Below are positions 6,297 through 13,714 of a stretch of 26,473 nt of DNA, one piece after another; the first letter of the stretch is position 1, and every line of letters begins with the position of its first letter. The stretch covers positions 1 through 26,473 of the forward strand of contig JBOGVS010000038.1 in the NCBI GenBank assembly GCA_050692555.1. The letters run 5' to 3'. A program made the position numbers and the translations under genes. The notes beneath the pieces were generated by a model. It was not told where the DNA came from. It ran no database searches and saw only the letters and a program-made list of their open reading frames with translations. The DNA comes from DAITPV01 sp050692555. Lineage in GTDB: Bacteria; Actinomycetota; UBA4738; CALAEC01.

Positions 6297-6625
6297 GGGG
6301 CGTCGGCCGCCTGTTCTGTGACGACTGCCGCCGGACGTTCGGCGGGGACTCCACGTTCTCCAAGCACATGATCGGCGCCGGCGAGTCGCGGCGGTGCCGG
6401 ACGGTCCGCGAGCTCCGGAAGATCGGGCTTCACCAGCGCCCCGAAGGAACGTGGGTCCGGCCGAACCCCCTGACCGTGATCCGGCAGCTCCGGCTCATTC
6501 GTCTGGGCCGGCCCAGGAACCGCCGGGAGCGGCCTCCCCTCACCAGATCCCGGAAGCGCTCGGGGGATAGCCCTGCAGGGAACCCCGCCCTTTTCTCGGT
6601 GGCATCGGGATCGGGGGGGCAGTGA
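6293..6625 (+). CDS. Zinc-finger protein of the actinophage FDxHR type
   Basis: A 110-residue protein, start ATG 6293 overlapping the previous TGA. Residues 8-55 read FCDDCRRTFGGDSTFSKHMIGAGESRRCRTVRELRKIGL...GTWV. This matches a recurring small actinophage protein with CxxC, F..H and RRC followed by a 'Gl...gxW' block, a likely zinc-binding fold of unknown function. Residues past about 65 are Arg/Ser/Gly-rich. The last 18 codons contain a 23-bp sequence repeated upstream of the tail-hub gene in a different reading frame, so the C-terminus may be a by-product of a DNA or RNA element. The stop overlaps the portal GTG. Confidence 0.7.
   Translation: MRGVGRLFCDDCRRTFGGDSTFSKHMIGAGESRRCRTVRELRKIGLHQRPEGTWVRPNPLTVIRQLRLIRLGRPRNRRERPPLTRSRKRSGDSPAGNPALFSVASGSGGQ
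6571..6593 (+). repeat. 23-bp exact direct repeat, copy A
   Basis: CCCTGCAGGGAACCCCGCCC plus TTT is identical to 21240-21262. Both copies are followed by GATCGGGGGGG (6609-6619 and 21278-21288) and lie just upstream of a GTG-started structural gene, portal here and tail hub there. The first ten bases are self-complementary. Confidence 0.9.
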
Positions 6626-7848
6626 GCATCCTCCGCCAGATCGTCGAGCGCCGGGATCTCGGCGCCGGGTGGTGGGGATGGGACGGCTCGGACCCGTCGG
6701 AAATCCCCAATCCCGCTGACGGCTGGACGAGCTGGGCCGGCGTCCCGGTGCACGAGGCCCAGGCCCTCCGCCAGCTGACCGTGTGGTCATGCGCCTCCCT
6801 GATCTCCGAGACGAACGCGACGCTGCCGATCGCGGCGTTCCGGAAGGTCGAGGGGTTTCCCCAGCCGGTGAGCCCGGACCCGTCGGTGCTGGCGAAGCCG
6901 CACGCCGAGCTGGAGACCGTCGACTGGCTGGGGATGATGTTCCTGTCGCTGGTCATCCGGGGGAACGCCTACGGGTGGATCACCGCCAGGGACCGTTACA
7001 TGGTCCCCACCGAGATCCTGCCGCTGCACCCGGACAAGGTGGCCACCAAGCGGGAGAACGGGAAACTGTACTACCGGCACGGCTTCGAGGACATCCCAGC
7101 GATCGACATGCTCCACGTCCGGGGGATGCGGCTCCCCGGCAAGGCCGAGGGACTGTCCCCGATCGAGCATGCGATGCAGCCGATCGCCACCGCGCTTGCC
7201 GCCGAGGAGTTCGGGGCACGGTTCTTCCGCGACAGCGCCAACCCCTCCGGGGTGCTCCAGTCGGACCAGAAGCTCAAGGAGGAAGACGCCGAGCGCTACC
7301 AGAAGCTGTGGATGGAGCGCCACGGCCAGCGGCACCGGCGGCCGGCGGTCCTGGGGCAGGGGTTGAAGTGGACGCCGATCAGCCTCGCGCCCAACGAGTC
7401 CCAGTTCCTGGAGACGATCCAGGCCAAGCGCTCGGAGATCGCCGGCTTCTTCCGGGTCCCCCCGCACATGATCGGCGACGTCCAGCGCTCGACCTCCTGG
7501 GGGACGGGGATCGAGGAGCAGATGATCGGGTTCGTCACCTTCACGCTCGGGCCCTGGATCATCCGCATGGAGAAGGCCCTGTCGGCGATCCTCCCCCGGC
7601 CCCAGTACGTGAAGTTCAACGTGGCCGGGCTGCTCCGCGGCCGGTTGACCCAGCGGTACCAGGCCTACATCACCGGACGCCAGGGCGGATGGCTGAACGT
7701 CGACGAGATCCGGGCGCTCGAGGAGATGCCGCCGATCCCCGACGGTGCCGGCCAGGAGTACGCCCAGCCGCTGAACTGGGGGCCGCTCGGTCCTCCGAAG
7801 GACGAGGACGAGGAGCCGGCTCCGGCACCACCCGATCAGCCGGCATGA
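6622..7848 (+). CDS. Portal protein, HK97 type
   Basis: A 408-residue protein of typical length. Conserved HK97-portal blocks are visible: ALRQLTVWSCASLISETNATLPI near the N-terminus, the LETVDWLGMMFLSLVIRGNAYGWI block, ILPLHPDKV, ADMLHVRG-like IDMLHVRGMRLPGKAEGLSPIEHA, FFRDSANPSGVL, the RHRRPAVLGQGLKWTPISLAPNESQFLE stem region, and IAGFFRVPPHMIGDVQRSTSWGTGIEEQMIGFVTFTL. The C-terminus is Asp/Glu/Pro-rich. It forms the dodecameric vertex through which DNA enters and leaves the head. GTG 6622 overlaps the previous stop, and the stop overlaps the next ATG. Confidence 0.95.
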   Translation: MSILRQIVERRDLGAGWWGWDGSDPSEIPNPADGWTSWAGVPVHEAQALRQLTVWSCASLISETNATLPIAAFRKVEGFPQPVSPDPSVLAKPHAELETVDWLGMMFLSLVIRGNAYGWITARDRYMVPTEILPLHPDKVATKRENGKLYYRHGFEDIPAIDMLHVRGMRLPGKAEGLSPIEHAMQPIATALAAEEFGARFFRDSANPSGVLQSDQKLKEEDAERYQKLWMERHGQRHRRPAVLGQGLKWTPISLAPNESQFLETIQAKRSEIAGFFRVPPHMIGDVQRSTSWGTGIEEQMIGFVTFTLGPWIIRMEKALSAILPRPQYVKFNVAGLLRGRLTQRYQAYITGRQGGWLNVDEIRALEEMPPIPDGAGQEYAQPLNWGPLGPPKDEDEEPAPAPPDQPA

Positions 7849-8180
7849 GCATCCACATCCGGACCCGGTGCACGAACTGCGGCGAGCAGCCGGAGCTCGA
7901 GCCGGCCGACGTGAGCTTCGTGGTCCACGCCGACGGCAAGGGGCGGTACACGTTCACCTGCCCGGAGTGCTTCGTCACCATCCACAAGGACGCCACCGCT
8001 GAGGTTGTGGCCCAGCTGGATACCGCGGGGGCGATCAAGCTCTCCCAGATGCTTCATCCCGAACTCCTCCCCGACCTTCGTCGGGGTAGAGGCCCGCTCA
8101 CTGAGAAGGACCTGAAGGACTTCGACCGGGAGCTCCGGCGCATGAAGTACCCGGCGGCGGAGGCGCAGGACGAGACCTGA
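7845..8180 (+). CDS. Zinc-ribbon hypothetical protein
   Basis: A 111-residue protein, ATG 7845 overlapping the portal TGA (ATGA). Residues 8-42 carry RTRCTNCGEQPELEPADV...YTFTCPECF, a four-Cys zinc ribbon, followed by an amphipathic half (VVAQLDTAGAIKLSQMLHPELLP, LTEKDLKDFDRELRRM). The same domain order is common in small actinophage proteins downstream of the portal. Function unknown; DNA or protein binding by the ribbon is inferred. Confidence 0.75.
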   Translation: MSIHIRTRCTNCGEQPELEPADVSFVVHADGKGRYTFTCPECFVTIHKDATAEVVAQLDTAGAIKLSQMLHPELLPDLRRGRGPLTEKDLKDFDRELRRMKYPAAEAQDET

Positions 8181-8183
8181 AGT

Positions 8184-8199
8184 GCCCGTCGTGACGGGC
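8184..8199. other. 16-bp inverted repeat between zinc-ribbon gene and small basic ORF
   Basis: GCCCGTC-GT-GACGGGC is a perfect dyad with a two-base centre in the 27-base gap after 8180. It could be a protein-binding site or a tight RNA hairpin. It contains the GTGAC at 8191 that lies 17 bases before ATG 8208 and 26 before in-frame GTG 8217. Confidence 0.45.
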
Positions 8200-8207
8200 C
8201 GAGTCTC

Positions 8208-8333
8208 ATGTCGGCTGTGGGCCAGTCGCTGAGCCGAGAGGCACAGAAGGAAATCCACCGCCGCAAGGAAACCCGGCGGCGCCGCGCTCGGAACAGGATC
8301 GCCCGGGCGAGCCGTCAGAGGAACCGGCCGTGA
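8208..8333 (+). CDS. Small highly basic protein (41 aa)
   Basis: ATG 8208 opens a 41-codon frame that fills the gap between the zinc-ribbon gene and the prohead protease. Its TGA at 8331-8333 overlaps the GTG of the protease gene. The product begins MSAVGQSLSREAQKEIHRRK and its C-terminal half is mostly Arg, Asn and Ala, so it would bind nucleic acid or be disordered. Coupling with the protease supports expression. I know no family for it. Start evidence is weak: there is no Shine-Dalgarno. Confidence 0.5.
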   Translation: MSAVGQSLSREAQKEIHRRKETRRRRARNRIARASRQRNRP

Positions 8334-9268
8334 AGCGGGCCCGCCTGGCGAAGCGGAAGGCCACCCCGGAGCAGAACGAACGGGTCACCCGCCTGGGCCG
8401 GATGGACCAGGAGGTCCGGGTGGTCCGCGCCGCCTCCCCCATCGAGGTCCGCCAGAGCACGTCCGGCGGGATCGAGATCGAGGGGTATGCCTCCACGTTC
8501 GACGACGTGTACATCCTAGAGGACTTCTTCGGGGAGTACGAGGAGGTCGTCGCCAAGGGCGCGTTCACCAAGACGCTCAACGACGGCGCCGACGTGCGCC
8601 TGACGGTGAACCACGACGGTCTCCCCCTGGCCAGGACGAAGAGCGGGACCCTGGAGTTGGAGGAGGACGATGTCGGCCTGCTGTACCGGGCGCCCTCCCT
8701 GGCGGCCGACGACCCCGACGTGCAGCGCCTGGTCCCCAAGCTCGAACGCGAGGACGTCGCCGAGTCCAGCTTCATGTTCCGGGTGATTCGGGAGGACTGG
8801 TACTTCTCCGATCCCGAAGACGACGAGGACCTGGACCGCCGCACGATCCTGGAGGTCAAGCTGTACGACGTGGGGCCGGTCACCTGGCCGGCGAACCTCA
8901 ACACATCGATCGGGCTCCGGAGCGGCGCTGTGAACCGGGAGCTGGCCAGGGAGCTCGGACCCCAAGGGCTCGAAGGCCTCCTGGTCCGGATGCGCTCCGG
9001 CCAGCCGCTCACCAGCTGCGACCTTGGCGTGGCGCGGGCCCTGCTGGACGAGATGGGCACGAACCGGCGGAACTCGAAGGACCCAGCCGAAGCCGACCCG
9101 CCGGCGGATCCTCCCGCCGGCGATCCACCCGCTGAGACACCCGGCGACGAGCCGACCGAAGGCGCCGAGGAGAACGAGGGCGAAACGGACGGCCGTGACG
9201 CTCCTGGGACCCTCTCTCTCGACATGGCCAAGCGCCAGGTCGAGGTTCTAGAGCTCGCCGGGCGCTGA
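8330..9268 (+). CDS. Prohead maturation protease, HK97 type (peptidase S78)
   Basis: A 312-residue protein. The protease domain at about residues 28-200 has EIEGYASTFDD, VVAKGAFTKTL, the catalytic His95 in LTVNHDGLPLARTKSGTL, the catalytic Ser at 146-147 in EDVAESSFMFRV, and DVGPVTWPANLNTS near the end of the domain. This pattern is diagnostic of the herpesvirus/HK97 assemblin-like fold. It cleaves the capsid scaffold during maturation. The C-terminal 90 residues are acidic and Pro-rich (PAEADPPADPPAGDPPAETPGDEP), typical of a scaffold-like tail. GTG 8330 overlaps the upstream TGA. Confidence 0.93.
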   Translation: MKRARLAKRKATPEQNERVTRLGRMDQEVRVVRAASPIEVRQSTSGGIEIEGYASTFDDVYILEDFFGEYEEVVAKGAFTKTLNDGADVRLTVNHDGLPLARTKSGTLELEEDDVGLLYRAPSLAADDPDVQRLVPKLEREDVAESSFMFRVIREDWYFSDPEDDEDLDRRTILEVKLYDVGPVTWPANLNTSIGLRSGAVNRELARELGPQGLEGLLVRMRSGQPLTSCDLGVARALLDEMGTNRRNSKDPAEADPPADPPAGDPPAETPGDEPTEGAEENEGETDGRDAPGTLSLDMAKRQVEVLELAGR

Positions 9269-9384
9269 AGTCACGCCGGAGCGGTCGCCAAGGCCACGCC
9301 GGACCCGCACCTAGCGGGATCCACCTGGCACCGATCGCCACCACCTGACCGGGCCGCAGGACGAGGCACGGAAGGAGGGATCAG
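9269..9384 (+). promoter_or_regulatory. Leader of the major capsid gene
   Basis: A 116-base gap. It holds a small hairpin CCCGC-ACCTA-GCGGG at 9304-9318 and, just before GTG 9385, a strong Shine-Dalgarno AAGGAGGG (about 9372-9379). The long leader with a strong ribosome site fits the high expression expected of capsid. I see no convincing -35/-10 pair. Confidence 0.45.
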
Positions 9385-10848
9385 GTGACGATCGACGAGA
9401 TCATCGCGAAGCTCGAGGAGCAGCGCATGGCCCAGGTGGAGATCATGCGCAAGCTCACCGAGACGGTCGCGACCGAGAAGCGCACGGAGTTCTCGGAGGA
9501 CGAGCAGCGCCAGTACGACGAGGCCAAGGCCGAGGAGGAGGCCCTGCGCACGCGCAAGGGCGACTTCCAGGCCGAGAAGAAGCGGCAGGACGACGCTGCC
9601 GCCGCCTCCGCGGCCGCCGACGGAGCCCCGGACGTCCGGGTGCTCAGTGAGCCGAGGACCTACCGCCGCGGCGTGCGGTCCTCGTTCTTCTGCGACGTGT
9701 TCATGGCCACCCAGCGGGGGGACGTGGACGCGATGCAGCGGCTCCAGAAGCACTCGAAGGAGCAGCACGAGGAGCTGGAGGCCCGCCGCAAGGCCTACCA
9801 GAGGCACGAGCAGGAGATCCGGGAGCACGAGTTCGACTTCGTCCGCTCCGGCAAGCTGGAGCGGGACGAGATGCGACGGATGTCGCTGGAGCTCGAGCGC
9901 CGGGACCTGTCTCGGGTGGACGGGGCCGGCGGCGAGTTCGTTCCTCCGCTGTGGCTGGTGGATGAGTTCGTGGCCCTGGCCCGGGCGGGCCGGGTGACCG
10001 CGGACCTGTTCAACGGCCGACCGCTGCCCCCGGGCACGGACTCCATCAACATCCCCCGGGTCACCGGCGGGGCGGCGACAGGAGTCCAGACCGCGGACAA
10101 CGCGGCGGTGACGGAGGTCGACCCCACGACCGCATCGGTGAACGTGCCGGTGCGGACCATCGCGGGGCAGGTGGACGCGGCGATCCAGCTGCTGGAGCAG
10201 TCGCCGATCAGCTTCGACGAGATCATCTTCGCTGACCTGATCGCGGACTACAACAGCCAGGTCGACGCGCAGGTGATCGCCGGGACGGGCCTCTCGGGTC
10301 AGCTCCTGGGGATGCTGGAGCTCTCCGGGGTCAACACGGTGACGTACACCGACGTGACCCCCACGGTTCCGGAGCTGTACCCCAAGATCGCCAACGCGGT
10401 CGCCCAGGCGGCCGCCGGGCGGAAGCTCCCGCCCACGGCGATCGTGATGAACCCGCGTCGGTGGTTCTGGATCGCCGCCGCGCTCGACGCGCAGAACCGG
10501 CCGCTGGTGGCCATCAACGCACCGGTGGTCCTGCCGAGCGTGGCCCAGGCCACGGACCTGCTGGCCGAGGGGCCGGTCGGGTTCCTCCTGGGTCTCCCCG
10601 TGTACATCGACGCAAACGTGCCGATCAACCGCGGGGCGGGCACCAACGAGGACGCGGTCATCGTGAGCCGGTTCCTGGACCACTGGCTGTGGGAGTCGTT
10701 CCTCCGTACCAGGGTCCTTCCCGAAGTGGGCTCCGGGAACCTGACGGTCCGGATGCAGGTGTACTCCTACGTCGCCGGAACGGCGGGGCGGTATCCCGCG
10801 GGGACGTCGGAGATCGAGGGCACGGGGCTCGTCACCCCGACGTTCTAG
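9385..10848 (+). CDS. Major capsid protein, HK97 fold
   Basis: A 487-residue protein. Residues 1-75 are a charged coiled coil (IIAKLEEQRMAQVEIMRKL ... EEEALRTRKGDFQAEKKRQ), the delta/scaffold domain that the protease removes in this family. A second charged helical stretch at about 110-175 makes the N-terminal part longer than usual. The shell domain begins near GGEFVPPLWLVDEFVALARAGRV (about 181) and includes LPPGTDSINIPRVTGG, VPVRTIAGQVDAAIQLLEQSPISFDEIIFADLI, AIVMNPRRWFWIAAALDAQNRPLV and GLPVYIDANVPINRG, all characteristic of HK97-type capsids. It follows the protease, as expected. GTG 9385 has a strong Shine-Dalgarno. Confidence 0.95.
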   Translation: MTIDEIIAKLEEQRMAQVEIMRKLTETVATEKRTEFSEDEQRQYDEAKAEEEALRTRKGDFQAEKKRQDDAAAASAAADGAPDVRVLSEPRTYRRGVRSSFFCDVFMATQRGDVDAMQRLQKHSKEQHEELEARRKAYQRHEQEIREHEFDFVRSGKLERDEMRRMSLELERRDLSRVDGAGGEFVPPLWLVDEFVALARAGRVTADLFNGRPLPPGTDSINIPRVTGGAATGVQTADNAAVTEVDPTTASVNVPVRTIAGQVDAAIQLLEQSPISFDEIIFADLIADYNSQVDAQVIAGTGLSGQLLGMLELSGVNTVTYTDVTPTVPELYPKIANAVAQAAAGRKLPPTAIVMNPRRWFWIAAALDAQNRPLVAINAPVVLPSVAQATDLLAEGPVGFLLGLPVYIDANVPINRGAGTNEDAVIVSRFLDHWLWESFLRTRVLPEVGSGNLTVRMQVYSYVAGTAGRYPAGTSEIEGTGLVTPTF

Positions 10849-10882
10849 CCTCTCGATGAAGGAGCTGGAGACGAGAGCGGGA

Positions 10883-10906
10883 GCGGGTGGCCTCCGGGTC
10901 ACCCGC
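10883..10906 (+). terminator. Hairpin after the capsid gene
   Basis: GCGGGTG (10883-10889) pairs perfectly with CACCCGC (10900-10906) across a 10-base loop, in the 82-base gap between the capsid stop and the next GTG. There is no T-run. It may be an attenuator or an mRNA-stabilising 3' hairpin for the capsid transcript. Confidence 0.45.
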
Positions 10907-10930
10907 CCCGTCGAATCGGAAGGAGGCACG

Positions 10931-11602
10931 GTGAGGATCATCCTGTTCATGCTGCAGGCGGTGGCAGCGTTCGCCTGGAGACTGGCGGGCGCGTTCGCTC
11001 AGCCGACGCACGCGATCGACCCCCGCATCGAGGGCCACCAGTCGGCCGTCGACGCGTACATCAAGCAGGAGGCCAGGGTCAACGCCCTCAAGGAGGAGCT
11101 GGCTGGCTACGAGCAGCAGGGGAAGAAGGACCGGGCCGAAGAGGTCAAGAACGCACTCGACGAAGCCGAGGATCAGCTGGCGGAGGCGCGAGAGGCCGCG
11201 GACATCAGCCTGGAGGGATACGGGGACGCCGCGATCGAGGAGCGCCGGAAGGCCCAGGACCCGACGGCGTCCCGCCGCTCGCCACAGACGCCGGCCGAGC
11301 TCAACGCACAGCGGGCCGGTGTTCCCCCGGCGGGCAGCGAGACGTTCGAGACCCACCCGGGAGAGGGACCGCCGGAGCGCGCCGTGTCGGGTGCGGAGAA
11401 GGCGGCCGAGAGGGCATCCGAGCGGGCCCCGGAGGATCCGGGTGCCACGTCATCGGAGGAGTCGGCCTCCAGCTCTTCCAGCCCGAAGCGGACCTCCCGG
11501 AAGAGGACCAGCAGGCGGAAGCGCTCGACGGCCAAGCGGGAGACCGGCACCAGCACGCCCAAGGCCGAGACGGCGACCCCGCCGGCACCCGACCAGCGGT
11601 AA
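10931..11602 (+). CDS. Coiled-coil protein with hydrophobic N-terminus, unknown function
   Basis: A 223-residue protein. GTG 10931 is chosen over ATG 10856 because GGAAGGAGG lies just upstream. The N-terminus (MRIILFMLQAVAAFAWRLAGAFAQ) is hydrophobic and may be a membrane anchor or signal. Residues 35-100 form a charged coiled coil (VNALKEELAGYEQQGKKDRAEEVKNAL). The C-terminal half is low complexity: Glu/Arg/Ala-rich, then a Ser run (SSSSSPKRTSRKRTSRRKR). I recognise no family. Its position between capsid and connector suggests a head accessory protein. Confidence 0.7.
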   Translation: MRIILFMLQAVAAFAWRLAGAFAQPTHAIDPRIEGHQSAVDAYIKQEARVNALKEELAGYEQQGKKDRAEEVKNALDEAEDQLAEAREAADISLEGYGDAAIEERRKAQDPTASRRSPQTPAELNAQRAGVPPAGSETFETHPGEGPPERAVSGAEKAAERASERAPEDPGATSSEESASSSSSPKRTSRKRTSRRKRSTAKRETGTSTPKAETATPPAPDQR

Positions 11603-11608
11603 CCCGCT

Positions 11609-12502
11609 GTGGAGCGCCTGCTCAGGGCGCAAGCCGGCGAGATCAGCCTGATCGTCGAGGACGCGGACGGGGACCAGGTCCCCGCCACGGGCCCCGGAGG
11701 GGCCGGCCTGCCGTCGGTTGCGGTCGTCGACTCCGCGGGGGCGCCGGTGGCCGGCTCCCCGTTCGCGTCACTTCTCCGAGGCGGGACGACGGGGACCTAC
11801 GACGCCCAGATCCCCCCCGGCGCCACGGCCGTCCTGGACGAGTACGAGGCCACCTGGACGTTCCGGTCCCAGGGCATCACCGTCGACGAGACCGAGCGCC
11901 GTCGGTTCAAGGTGGTGGGCGCGCACCTGTTCACCGTCGCCCAGCTCCGAGCTACCGATCCCGAGCTGGCCAGTTCGACGAACTACCCGGGCCGGGTGGT
12001 CATCCGAGCCCGGGACCACGTCGAGGAGCGGTTCGAGGAGATCACCGGGATCGCGTTCACCCCCCAGGGCCGCCGGGTCAGCCTGCAGGGATCCGGGAAC
12101 CAGCTGCTGACGCTTCCCGATCTGTACGCCTCCCGGGTGGTCTCGGCGGTGATCGACGGCGTCGCGCTGGGGGCCCCGGCCCTGGCCGACATCACCATCC
12201 ACCCCGCCGGGTTCCTCGAGCGGAAGACGCTGGGGGCGTGGGTCTCGGGCCCAGGGCTCAACACGACGGTGTTCTACGAGTACGGGCTGACCAGCCCCCC
12301 GGACCCGATCGTCCGGGGCGGCCTTCTGCTGGCCCGGCACCTGCTGCTCCGGAAGGCCCTGGAGAACGAGCGGGCCACAGCGGTGTTCACCGACATCGGC
12401 GGGTACCGCCTGTCGATCGCCGGGCGTGAGGGGCCCACCGGGCTCCCCGAAGTTGACGCCGTCCTGGCCGAGTATGCTCGGCCGGCCGCGGCCTTCGCCT
12501 GA
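11609..12502 (+). CDS. Putative head-tail connector/adaptor protein
   Basis: A 297-residue protein, start GTG 11609, seven bases after the previous stop. Residues 10-110 look like an Ig- or fibronectin-like beta domain (EISLIVEDADGDQVPATG, TGTYDAQIPPGATAVLDEYEATWTFRS). The C-terminal two thirds (VAQLRATDPELAS, VVIRARDHVEERFEEITGIAFTPQGRRVSL, RVVSAVIDG, VFYEYGLTSPPDPIVRGGLLLARHLLL) resemble the gp6-like adaptor proteins placed after capsid in siphoviruses. The family assignment rests on this layout and on gene order, not on a decisive motif. Confidence 0.65.
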   Translation: MERLLRAQAGEISLIVEDADGDQVPATGPGGAGLPSVAVVDSAGAPVAGSPFASLLRGGTTGTYDAQIPPGATAVLDEYEATWTFRSQGITVDETERRRFKVVGAHLFTVAQLRATDPELASSTNYPGRVVIRARDHVEERFEEITGIAFTPQGRRVSLQGSGNQLLTLPDLYASRVVSAVIDGVALGAPALADITIHPAGFLERKTLGAWVSGPGLNTTVFYEYGLTSPPDPIVRGGLLLARHLLLRKALENERATAVFTDIGGYRLSIAGREGPTGLPEVDAVLAEYARPAAAFA

Positions 12503-12509
12503 TCCCCGG

Positions 12510-12552
12510 GGGGTGACATCCCGGGGTATGGCATTTCTCCCGATGTCACCCC
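12510..12552 (+). terminator. Strong hairpin after the connector gene
   Basis: GGGGTGACATC (12510-12520) and GATGTCACCCC (12542-12552) are perfect 11-base arms. Inside, GGG and CCC can extend the stem after a CC bulge. It begins eight bases after the stop at 12502. No T-run follows, so it could be a terminator, an mRNA-stabilising structure or a protein operator (dyad GGTGACATC/GATGTCACC). Confidence 0.6.
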
Positions 12553-12562
12553 GGCGCCCCGG

Positions 12563-12591
12563 GTGACCGCCCGCCTACGGTTCGGGGTGTG
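12563..12591 (+). promoter_or_regulatory. GTGAC / TACGGT start-associated element, copy 3
   Basis: GTGAC 12563 is followed by 8 bases, TACGGT 12576-12581, 7 bases and then GTG 12589. It has the same layout as copies at 2281 and 13685, and lies just downstream of the large hairpin, where a new transcript could start. Confidence 0.4.
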
Positions 12592-12702
12592 CGGATCGAC
12601 TGGGAAGGGCTCGCTGGCCGGCTCCTGGAGCTGCTGTTCCTGGCGGGCCTCGCGGTCACGGTGCTGGCCATGGGGATGTGCATCATGAAGCGGGCCGGGT
12701 GA
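12589..12702 (+). CDS. Very small membrane protein (37 aa)
   Basis: GTG 12589 opens a 37-codon frame: MRIDWEGLAGRLLELLFLAG, then LAVTVLAMGMCIMKRAG. It is one transmembrane helix with a basic C-terminal end. Its TGA at 12700-12702 overlaps the GTG of the next gene. No Shine-Dalgarno is visible. Function unknown; small single-pass proteins are common between head and tail genes. Confidence 0.5.
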   Translation: MRIDWEGLAGRLLELLFLAGLAVTVLAMGMCIMKRAG

Positions 12703-12908
12703 ACGGCAACGATGAGCTGCCCGGGACCGATGGCCGGCTACCCGAGAGAGCACGGGCGGTCCTGCACGAAGACGCCTGGATCTGGCACACCCAGGACCCA
12801 CGGTCGTTCGGGGTCCTGGAACTCCGGTGGGGCATGGAGGCCGGGCGGGAAGTCGCCCACGCGCTCTGGGGCGTCCAGCAGATCCGGCCCCGGGACATCT
12901 ATCTCTGA
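12699..12908 (+). CDS. Hypothetical protein (69 aa)
   Basis: GTG 12699 overlaps the stop of the small membrane protein (GTGA). The product is mixed charge with ARAVLHEDAWIWHTQDPRSFGVLELRWG and WGVQQIRPRDIYL. I see no known motif. Its aromatic, folded-looking composition and coupling to the upstream gene support it as real. Confidence 0.6.
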   Translation: MNGNDELPGTDGRLPERARAVLHEDAWIWHTQDPRSFGVLELRWGMEAGREVAHALWGVQQIRPRDIYL

Positions 12909-12920
12909 GGGGAGGCCAGC

Positions 12921-13229
12921 ATGAAGAAGGCACGCGGCATGACCATGCTGTGGGGGCGGGTGGTCCTCACCACCGTGCAGCAGCCGAGGACCGCCCCGAT
13001 CCTGGACGCGGCGATGACCACGCTGACCGAAGGCCGCTACGACGGCCGTCAGCGGCACGGGGTGGCCGTCCGGGTACCCGGCACCACGCTCGCGGTCTGT
13101 GTGGCCTGGAGCCGAACCCCGCTCAAACCGGCGCGAATCTGGAAGCTGGCTCACCCGTTCCGTCGGCGGATGACGGGGACGACGGCCGCGGCCGGCGAGT
13201 TCGCGGAGCACAACCGGGAGATCCACTGA
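12921..13229 (+). CDS. Hypothetical protein, neck region (102 aa)
   Basis: ATG 12921 has GGGGAGG a few bases upstream. The protein is basic, with a beta-like middle (HGVAVRVPGTTLAVCVAWSRTP) and RRRMTGTTAAAGEFAEHNREIH at the end. I recognise no family. Position in the neck module, just before the tail-terminator-like gene, suggests a head-closure or neck role by context only. Confidence 0.6.
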   Translation: MKKARGMTMLWGRVVLTTVQQPRTAPILDAAMTTLTEGRYDGRQRHGVAVRVPGTTLAVCVAWSRTPLKPARIWKLAHPFRRRMTGTTAAAGEFAEHNREIH

Positions 13230-13232
13230 TCG

Positions 13233-13688
13233 GTGCCGGCCACATCGGTCCTCGAGACAGCTGAAGCCGAGCTGCTAGCGGTCCTCCAGGCCCAGGCCGC
13301 GTTGCCGGGAAGTCCCATGGCCGGCGTGCGTCTTCAGATCGGGGATCCGGGCGCCAACCTGGGCCGGGAGCACGTGTGGCTCCCCGAGAACGTCGAGACC
13401 GAGCAGCGGTGGGAGACGACCGGCATTGGGGCCCAGGCCAGGCGGGAGGAGTTCGATCTCCCAGTCCTGGTGTTCATCGAGAAGTCGGGCGATGACTTCG
13501 AGGCCGTTCGGGCCCGGGCCCAGGCCCTGGCGGAGGAAGTCGAGAAGGCCGTCCGGGGCAACCCGACGCTGCAGGGATCGGTGTGGGACAGCTGGGTCCG
13601 CAGGATCGAGCACGCGACCGGGGCCACCGAGTCCACCAGGATCGACTTGGCCACCGTGACGGTGTTCTGCCGGGCGTTCCTCTCGTGA
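13233..13688 (+). CDS. Tail-terminator-like protein (copy 1)
   Basis: A 151-residue protein with the length and pattern of siphovirus tail terminator/completion proteins: an N-terminal helix (LETAEAELLAVLQAQ), AGVRLQIGDPGAN...REHVWL, a central strand EEFDLPVLVFIEKSG, the helix DDFEAVRARAQALAEEVEKAVRGNPTL, and a final strand pair ending VFCRAFLS. Such proteins cap the tail tube and join it to the head. A clear paralogue forms the C-terminus of the protein encoded at 14738-16744. The start is GTG 13233, three bases after the upstream stop. The family assignment rests on layout and position. Confidence 0.65.
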   Translation: MPATSVLETAEAELLAVLQAQAALPGSPMAGVRLQIGDPGANLGREHVWLPENVETEQRWETTGIGAQARREEFDLPVLVFIEKSGDDFEAVRARAQALAEEVEKAVRGNPTLQGSVWDSWVRRIEHATGATESTRIDLATVTVFCRAFLS

Positions 13689-13714
13689 CCCCCTCCGTAG
13701 GGTTGGCCGCGATG
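13685..13714 (+). promoter_or_regulatory. GTGAC / TAGGGT start-associated element, copy 4
   Basis: GTGAC 13685 is followed by 8 bases, TAGGGT 13698-13703, 8 bases and then ATG 13712. The first 19 bases match 2281-2299 at 17 positions. GTAGGG could also act as a weak Shine-Dalgarno, nine bases from the ATG, which is the main competing explanation. Confidence 0.4.

Noticed and set aside
6783..7844. + strand frame inside the portal gene leading into the zinc-ribbon gene
   Set aside because: Only the part from ATG 7845 is protein-like. The rest is a Pro/Arg/Gly shadow of the portal.
9271..10950. 559-residue open frame on the - strand
   Set aside because: It is antisense to the capsid gene and Arg/His/Leu-rich, without motifs. 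It is a shadow.
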